Origin: Tindallia sp. MSAO_Bac2
Lineage (GTDB): Bacteria > Bacillota > Clostridia > Peptostreptococcales > Tindalliaceae
Assembly (NCBI GenBank): GCA_003838145.1
Contig: QYZZ01000008.1
Location: 1-55,456 of the forward strand
Length of the DNA stretch: 55,456 nucleotides
Direction: 5' to 3'
In this document: positions 51,111 to 55,456 of the stretch, piece after piece
How the letters are laid out: each line of letters starts with the position of its first letter
How positions within the stretch are numbered: the stretch's first letter is position 1
Notes under the pieces: model-generated
Databases searched by the model: none
Told to the model about the DNA's origin: nothing
The model's input: the letters and a program-made list of their open reading frames with translations, nothing else
Made by a program: the position numbers and the translations under genes

Positions 51111-51518
51111 ATGAATATCAGCATTCCGGATACCTATTTTGAAATGGCGTTACTGAATGCGCTTAAACAAAAAAGTGGTCCTGTCACCAAGGAGCAATTA
51201 TCATCCTTGAAGGTGCTCCGCGCCTGGGAAAGAGAAATAAAAAACATCGAAGGAATTCAGTACTGTACAGGTCTGCAGGAACTATTTTTGGGATATAACT
51301 ATATCGAAGACATTTCTCCTTTAAAGGAATTGGACCAGATAAAGGAACTGTACTTAAACGGAAATTTCATAAAGGATCTAGCTCCCCTCTCCGGCTACAG
51401 GCATTTAGAAATTCTTAATGTGAGCCATAATCAGATTTCGTCCTTCCAGCCTGTTCAGCACCTTCTTGATAACCCTTCCTGTAAGGTTTATTACAGCCAT
51501 AATCCTGTAAAAGAATAA
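51111..51518 (+). CDS. Small leucine-rich-repeat protein
   Basis: A 135-residue cytoplasmic protein with about three internalin-type LRR units: LQELFLGYNYIEDISPLKEL, IKELYLNGNFIKDLAPLSGY and LEILNVSHNQISSFQPVQHL, each about 22 residues. A helical cap (about 1-45) precedes them, and no signal peptide is present. AAAGGAG lies eight bases upstream of the start. LRR proteins bind partners; none can be named. It stands alone between the adh terminator and the fab operon. Confidence 0.82.
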   Translation: MNISIPDTYFEMALLNALKQKSGPVTKEQLSSLKVLRAWEREIKNIEGIQYCTGLQELFLGYNYIEDISPLKELDQIKELYLNGNFIKDLAPLSGYRHLEILNVSHNQISSFQPVQHLLDNPSCKVYYSHNPVKE

Positions 51519-51519
51519 G

Positions 51520-51589
51520 TAGTATACCGGTCTTTTTTCAAAAAACGTTCCGAAAAACATTGCGTTTTTTGAATAAAACCGGTATACTA
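51520..51589. repeat. Large nested inverted repeat (terminator/promoter region)
   Basis: Outer arms TAGTATACCGGT (51520-51531) and ACCGGTATACTA (51578-51589) are perfect 12-bp complements. Inner arms TTCAAAAAACG (51537-51547) and CGTTTTTTGAA (51563-51573) are perfect 11-bp complements. It can act as terminator for the LRR gene in RNA. The right outer arm contains the -10 box of the fab promoter. Confidence 0.85.
51560..51588 (+). promoter_or_regulatory. Promoter of the fab operon
   Basis: -35 TTGCGT (51560-51565, approximate) and -10 TATACT (51583-51588) are about 17 bases apart. The FapR-like site begins four bases later, over the predicted transcript start. Confidence 0.55.
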
Positions 51590-51591
51590 TT

Positions 51592-51608
51592 TTAGTATCT
51601 GGTACTAA
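51592..51608. promoter_or_regulatory. FapR-like operator of the fab operon
   Basis: TTAGTATCTGGTACTAA is a 17-bp inverted repeat very close to the known FapR site (TTAGTACCTNGTACTAA type). FapR represses fatty-acid genes and is released by malonyl-CoA. The position just after the -10 box fits repression. No fapR gene is in the window. Confidence 0.75.
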
Positions 51609-51646
51609 TATCTGATTTTATTTGTTATTGATAGGAGCGTGAACTA

Positions 51647-52660
51647 TTGAATAGAGAATACTCCGCCAAAGTTACAGGCATTGGCAGTTGTGTTCCAAAG
51701 CATGTGCTTACCAACCATGATCTGGAACAAATGGTGGATACCAGCGATGAGTGGATACAGACCAGAACCGGAATTCGCGAAAGAAGAAAAGCTGATCCCG
51801 GCGAAGCTACCTCTGATCTGGCTACAACAGCTGCGGAGATAGCGCTAAAGGAAGCAGGTATCTTACCTCAGGATTTAGATGCAATTATCGTTGCTACCAC
51901 TACACCCGACATGACATTCCCTTCCACAGCATGCATGGTTCAAAAAAACATCGGAGCGCAGCATGCATTTGCGTATGATATCAGTGCCGCCTGTGCAGGG
52001 TTTCTTTTCGCCCTCTCCAACGCAAGCCAGTATATCGAGAACGGGACGTGTCAATCCGTACTGGTTATAGGTGCTGATTTAATGACACATATTACAGACT
52101 TTGAAGATAGAAACACTTGTGTTCTTTTTGGAGATGGAGCCGGTGCTGTCGTCCTGAGCAAAAGCCTGGATGAGGAAGGAATTATTCGAACTGAACTGGG
52201 GTCTGACGGCCGACACGGAGATATCCTTTCAGTTCCTGCAGGAGGCACTAAGCTACCGCTTACGGAAGAAACTGTAACATTAAGAAAGCATTATATCTCT
52301 ATGAATGGAAGCGAAGTTTTTAAAATGGCTGTCCGCGCCATGGGGAACAGCGCAAAAAAATTGCTGGAAAAAACAGGTTATGATATTCATCAGATTGACT
52401 GGCTTGTTCCGCACCAGGCTAATAAGCGAATTATTGATACTTTAAGAAAAAAGATGGGTTTTCCGGAGGAGAAAGTGTTTATTAATCTGCAGCATTACGG
52501 TAATATGTCTGCCGCATCCATACCCGTCGCCCTGGATGAAGCTTACCGAAGCCATTTAATAAAACCGGACCAGCTTGTCCTTATGGTTGCCTTCGGAGGA
52601 GGACTAACCTGGGGTTCATCTTTACTGCGCTGGTCGCTGGAATTAAAGAATGACGGATAG
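51647..52660 (+). CDS. fabH: 3-oxoacyl-ACP synthase III (KAS III)
   Basis: A 337-residue condensing enzyme starting fatty-acid chains from acyl-CoA and malonyl-ACP. The catalytic triad is Cys in SAACAGFLFAL, His in PHQANKRI and Asn in YGNMSAAS. The start codon is TTG, with GGAG nine bases upstream; no in-frame ATG gives the conserved N-terminus (VTGIGSCVPKHVLTN). A TTG start may lower its output relative to the next genes. First gene of fabH-fabK-fabD-fabG. Confidence 0.94.
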   Translation: MNREYSAKVTGIGSCVPKHVLTNHDLEQMVDTSDEWIQTRTGIRERRKADPGEATSDLATTAAEIALKEAGILPQDLDAIIVATTTPDMTFPSTACMVQKNIGAQHAFAYDISAACAGFLFALSNASQYIENGTCQSVLVIGADLMTHITDFEDRNTCVLFGDGAGAVVLSKSLDEEGIIRTELGSDGRHGDILSVPAGGTKLPLTEETVTLRKHYISMNGSEVFKMAVRAMGNSAKKLLEKTGYDIHQIDWLVPHQANKRIIDTLRKKMGFPEEKVFINLQHYGNMSAASIPVALDEAYRSHLIKPDQLVLMVAFGGGLTWGSSLLRWSLELKNDG

Positions 52661-52671
52661 GAGGAATACTT

Positions 52672-53619
52672 ATGTTTAAGACGAAAATATGCGATTTATT
52701 AAATATTGAAGCACCCATTCTACAGGGTGGCATGGCATGGGTTGCTACAGCCGAACTTGCCGCAGCTGTTTCCAACGCTGGTGGACTGGGAGTCGTTGCT
52801 GCAGGAAATGCACCGGCAGAAATTGTCGAGGAACAAATCGTAAAGACCAGGCAGTTGACTGATAAACCTTTCGGTGTCAATATTATGCTTCTTTCACCTT
52901 TTATTGACGAAGTGGTGGAAGTAGTTCATCGGCAGAAAGTCCCGGTTGTCACCACAGGTGCCGGCAATCCAGGCAAGTATATGGCTTATCTGAAAGAGTA
53001 TGGCGCTAAAATCATACCGGTTGTTCCGTCTGTCGCTCTTGCAAAACGTATGGAACGGGCAGGATCTGATGCCATTATTGTAGAAGGAACCGAAGCCGGC
53101 GGCCATATTGGTGAGCTGACCACTATGGCCTTGGTCCCTCAGGCTGCACAGGCAGTATCGATACCTGTCATCGCCGCCGGGGGCATAGCCGATGGCCGCG
53201 GATTTTTAGCCGCTCTGTCTCTCGGCGCTCAGGCAGTACAGGTAGGAACCCGTTTTGTCTGTTCTACTGAGTGTGAAGCGCATGATGCCTATAAAGAAAT
53301 GCTTGTTAAAGCCGGGGACCGGGATGCCGTCGTAACTGCCAGAAGTACAGGACATCCGGTGCGTGTTCTGAAAAACCGTTTTGTTAAAGAACTGCTGGCA
53401 ATTGAAAAAGAAGGCATCAGCCTGGAGGATCTGGAGCAAATGGGCGCCGGAAAACTACGCATAGCCGTTCAGGATGGTAATATTCAGGATGGTTCTGTTA
53501 TGGCCGGTCAGATAGCTGGGTTAATCAACGACATAAAGCCCTGCAAAGAAATTATCACCGGAATACTGCAGGACGCTAGCGATCAGTTAGAAAAACTGAA
53601 CTCGCTGAAAGGAGAATAA
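52672..53619 (+). CDS. fabK: Enoyl-ACP reductase II
   Basis: A 315-residue FMN- and NADH-dependent TIM-barrel enzyme that completes each elongation cycle. ILQGGMAWVATAELAAAVS at the N-terminus, VEGTEAGGHIG and VIAAGGIADGRG with LGAQAVQVGTRF are typical. It resembles nitronate monooxygenases, but the setting between fabH and fabD makes FabK the right call. The organism therefore may not depend on FabI; no FabI is seen here. A ribosome site AGGAGG lies six bases upstream. Confidence 0.93.
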   Translation: MFKTKICDLLNIEAPILQGGMAWVATAELAAAVSNAGGLGVVAAGNAPAEIVEEQIVKTRQLTDKPFGVNIMLLSPFIDEVVEVVHRQKVPVVTTGAGNPGKYMAYLKEYGAKIIPVVPSVALAKRMERAGSDAIIVEGTEAGGHIGELTTMALVPQAAQAVSIPVIAAGGIADGRGFLAALSLGAQAVQVGTRFVCSTECEAHDAYKEMLVKAGDRDAVVTARSTGHPVRVLKNRFVKELLAIEKEGISLEDLEQMGAGKLRIAVQDGNIQDGSVMAGQIAGLINDIKPCKEIITGILQDASDQLEKLNSLKGE

Positions 53620-53622
53620 CGA

Positions 53623-54645
53623 ATGAACAGTCTCGCATTTATTTTTCCCGGCCAGGGGGCTCAGTACGTCGGTATGGGGAAAGATTTTCTTCAGCAGTAT
53701 CAGACAGCCCGGGAAACTTTCGAAGAGGCGGACGAGCTTCTGAAAATGCCTTTGACCCGTTATTGTCTTGAGGGACCGGAGGAAAAACTGAATCTTACTG
53801 AAATAACGCAACCTGCTGTTTTGGCTACCAGCATTGCAATGCTTCGATTGCTTAAGAAAGAAGGATTTTCTTCTCACTATACAGCCGGTTTAAGCCTGGG
53901 CGAATACTCAGCTTTAATTAATGCTGACTCTATCAATTTCGGCGATGCTGTTAATCTGGTTCGATTAAGAGGTAAGTATATGCAGGAGGCTGTTCCGCAG
54001 GGAAAAGGCGGTATGGCTGCCATTTTGGGACTCAGGAGAGAATATCTTCAGGAGTGTCTGGAGTCTGGCCTCAGGAATGGTTATGTTTCCGTTGCCAATT
54101 ACAACTGTCCGGGTCAGATCGTTCTTTCAGGAGATGTAAAAGCGGTGGAGGCCGCTATGGTTGAATGTCAGAACAAAGGAGCTAAGAAAGTGGTTATGAT
54201 GCCCGTCAGTGCTCCGTTTCATACTTCCATGCTGAGCCCTGCAGGCGAAAAACTTTCAGAAGCACTGTCTCAACTGGACATCAAAACCCCAAATCAGACA
54301 TTTATCAGCAATGTATCCGCTACTCCCATTATCGACTCCGAGGAAATTGCTCCTTCTTTGGTCCGGCAGGTGAGCCATTCCGTACTATGGGAAGACAGCC
54401 TGACGTATATGATGAACCAGGGGTGTCAGACCTTTGTGGAAATTGGACCCAGCAACAGTCTGAGTGGATTTGTAAAACGAACAGCCAAGGAATATAAAAA
54501 ACCATACAAGGCTTACCACTTCGAAACAGTGGATCAGTATTTATCTGTTATGGAAACCTTAGAAAAGGAGGGATTGCATGCTTCAGAACAAAACCGCGTT
54601 GATTACGGGAGCATCCAGGGGGATCGGACGCTCCATTGCTCTTAG
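53623..54645 (+). CDS. fabD: Malonyl-CoA:ACP transacylase
   Basis: A 340-residue enzyme loading malonate on ACP. Active-site Ser is in GLSLGEYSALI, with FPGQGAQYVGMG at the N-terminus and the catalytic His in VSAPFHTSML. The family usually ends near residue 310-318. Here the frame continues about 22 codons into fabG (68-base overlap), so the last residues (from about GLHASEQN) are encoded by fabG sequence in another frame and are probably a non-conserved tail from loss of the original stop codon. Confidence 0.92.
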   Translation: MNSLAFIFPGQGAQYVGMGKDFLQQYQTARETFEEADELLKMPLTRYCLEGPEEKLNLTEITQPAVLATSIAMLRLLKKEGFSSHYTAGLSLGEYSALINADSINFGDAVNLVRLRGKYMQEAVPQGKGGMAAILGLRREYLQECLESGLRNGYVSVANYNCPGQIVLSGDVKAVEAAMVECQNKGAKKVVMMPVSAPFHTSMLSPAGEKLSEALSQLDIKTPNQTFISNVSATPIIDSEEIAPSLVRQVSHSVLWEDSLTYMMNQGCQTFVEIGPSNSLSGFVKRTAKEYKKPYKAYHFETVDQYLSVMETLEKEGLHASEQNRVDYGSIQGDRTLHCS

Positions 54646-55318
54646 AATGGCAGAGCATGGTGCCAACATCGCCGTTAATTATGCCAGTAACAAAGAGGCT
54701 GCCATAGAAGTTGTCAGAGAAATCGAATCCATGGGCGCAAAAGCCATTGCTGTTAAGGCAGATGTTTCTGACGAAACTCAGGTTTCCGAAATGATGGAGA
54801 TTGTTAAGGAAAAGCTGGGACCTGTCCATATCCTGGTTAATAACGCCGGAATCACCCGGGATGGTTTGTTGCTTCGAATGAAAACAGAAGATTGGAGAAA
54901 AGTGTTGGATATTAACCTTACAGGCTCTTATCTTTGTTCAAAGTCTGTGATCAGAGATATGATGAAAGCTAAAGGCGGCAGAATTATTAATATGTCTTCT
55001 GTAGTAGGTTTGTCTGGAAATGCCGGTCAGTGTAACTACAGTGCCTCAAAAGCTGGTGTTGTGGGCTTCACAAAGTCTCTGGCCAAAGAATTGGCTGGTA
55101 AGGGAATCACTGTGAATGCTATAGCACCGGGATTTATTGAAACCGAAATGACAGATGCTCTTTCTGAAAAGGTGAAAGCACAGATTTTAGGTGAAATCCC
55201 AATGAACTGCCTGGGTAGTTCCGAAGATATTGCTGAAGCTGCTCTGTTTCTGGCTTCAGAAAGCAGTCGATATATTACCGGTCAGGTATTGCAGGTTGAT
55301 GGTGGAATGGGAATATAA
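54578..55318 (+). CDS. fabG: 3-oxoacyl-ACP reductase
   Basis: A 246-residue short-chain dehydrogenase reducing 3-oxoacyl-ACP with NADPH. TGASRGIGRSIALRMAEHG binds the nucleotide (shown here as TGASRGIG), NNAG is intact, and the catalytic Ser-Tyr-Lys appear in INMSSVVGLSG and YSASKAG. AAGGAGG precedes the start, inside the fabD frame. The acpP and fabF genes that often follow are not within the remaining 138 bases. Confidence 0.96.
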   Translation: MLQNKTALITGASRGIGRSIALRMAEHGANIAVNYASNKEAAIEVVREIESMGAKAIAVKADVSDETQVSEMMEIVKEKLGPVHILVNNAGITRDGLLLRMKTEDWRKVLDINLTGSYLCSKSVIRDMMKAKGGRIINMSSVVGLSGNAGQCNYSASKAGVVGFTKSLAKELAGKGITVNAIAPGFIETEMTDALSEKVKAQILGEIPMNCLGSSEDIAEAALFLASESSRYITGQVLQVDGGMGI

Positions 55319-55341
55319 ATATCCTATTTTAATTAAATAAC

Positions 55342-55456
55342 TCAACTTTCGCAGAGCGAAAATGGCAGATAAGCCCTGATATACCTGGGCAGATCCTCTA
55401 TCCACTGATGTAGTTGACACATAATTGCTTTGCGAAGTCGTTTGCTGGTCTGCTCC
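55342..55456 (-). CDS. Possible partial gene running off the window's right end
   Basis: On the minus strand an open frame of 38 codons enters from the right edge and ends at TGA (55342-55344). The product has a basic stretch (SKRLRKAIMCQLHQW) and an aromatic tail (DLPRYIRAYLPFSLCE) resembling the C-termini of some transposases, but it is too short to assign. It could be chance reading of intergenic DNA. Confidence 0.3.
   Translation of the reverse strand, partial: EQTSKRLRKAIMCQLHQWIEDLPRYIRAYLPFSLCES

Noticed and set aside
1-55456. Defence system, prophage or integrated mobile element
   Set aside because: Nearly all genes are housekeeping or metabolic with consistent style; no integrase, transposase, restriction or CRISPR-associated genes are present.

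Overview
The window reads as chromosomal DNA of an anaerobic low-to-mid-GC member of the Bacillota (Clostridia). The signs are strong AGGAGG-type ribosome sites, sigma-A promoters of the TTGACA/TATAAT type, a clostridial glgC-glgD-glgA-glgP glycogen cluster, FabK as enoyl-ACP reductase, a sortase, a GEMM-I riboswitch, a tungsten-type aldehyde:ferredoxin oxidoreductase (AOR) and a flavin-based electron-bifurcating oxidoreductase. I cannot name the species. No rRNA, tRNA, CRISPR array or intact mobile element was seen; only doubtful element remnants occur at the two ends.

Layout. 0.1-3.2 kb (minus): CDF-type transporter, DUF401 membrane protein, sirtuin deacetylase. 3.4-5.4 kb (plus): phasin-like protein and an ABC1/UbiB kinase-like protein. 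5.4-9.3 kb: a stand-alone Cache sensor, a transglutaminase-like exported protein under two identical tandem cyclic-di-GMP-I aptamers, a divergent SARP/BTAD regulator with a GGDEF-like tail, and a sortase. 9.7-15.7 kb (plus): a three-gene complex resembling the Stn (Sporomusa-type Nfn) electron-bifurcating transhydrogenase, whose large subunit carries a formate-dehydrogenase-like domain without its metal ligand. 15.7-22.5 kb (minus): aroF-tyrA-aroA-pheA-aroC-aroB behind a consensus promoter, a 53-codon leader peptide packed with Phe/Tyr/Trp codons, and a terminator with a matching antiterminator strand. 22.6-25.0 kb: PHP hydrolase, aspartate kinase, TrpR-like YerC. 25.0-33.3 kb (minus): glgC-glgD-glgA-glgP plus a GH13 amylase/neopullulanase. 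33.4-36.3 kb (minus): ACT-domain protein, hom, thrB. 36.3-40.6 kb (minus): asparaginase and a four-gene operon of poorly understood function. 40.7-46.3 kb (minus): AOR, its radical-SAM maturase (frameshifted), a MoaD-like protein and a sigma-54 activator. 46.3-48.9 kb: thiol peroxidase and a molybdopterin oxidoreductase. 49.0-55.3 kb: fabZ (minus), an iron alcohol dehydrogenase (plus, sigma-54 promoter), a small leucine-rich-repeat protein and fabH-fabK-fabD-fabG behind a FapR-like operator.

How the parts connect. The most coherent system is the AOR/alcohol dehydrogenase pair. Both genes have a well-formed -24/-12 promoter, and about 130-150 bp upstream of each lie copies of the same 17-bp dyad (TGTT-N7-GG[A/T][A/T]CA type). 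The AOR copies abut, and one lies within, the 3' end of the sigma-54 activator gene. I infer a small regulon for acid-aldehyde-alcohol interconversion. AOR uses ferredoxin and the Stn-like complex exchanges ferredoxin, NADH and NADPH, so the two could share an electron pool.

The two observations most worth following are the aromatic-codon attenuator in front of aroF and the duplicated cyclic-di-GMP riboswitch. The upstream copy of that duplication still carries a decayed ribosome site and start codon.
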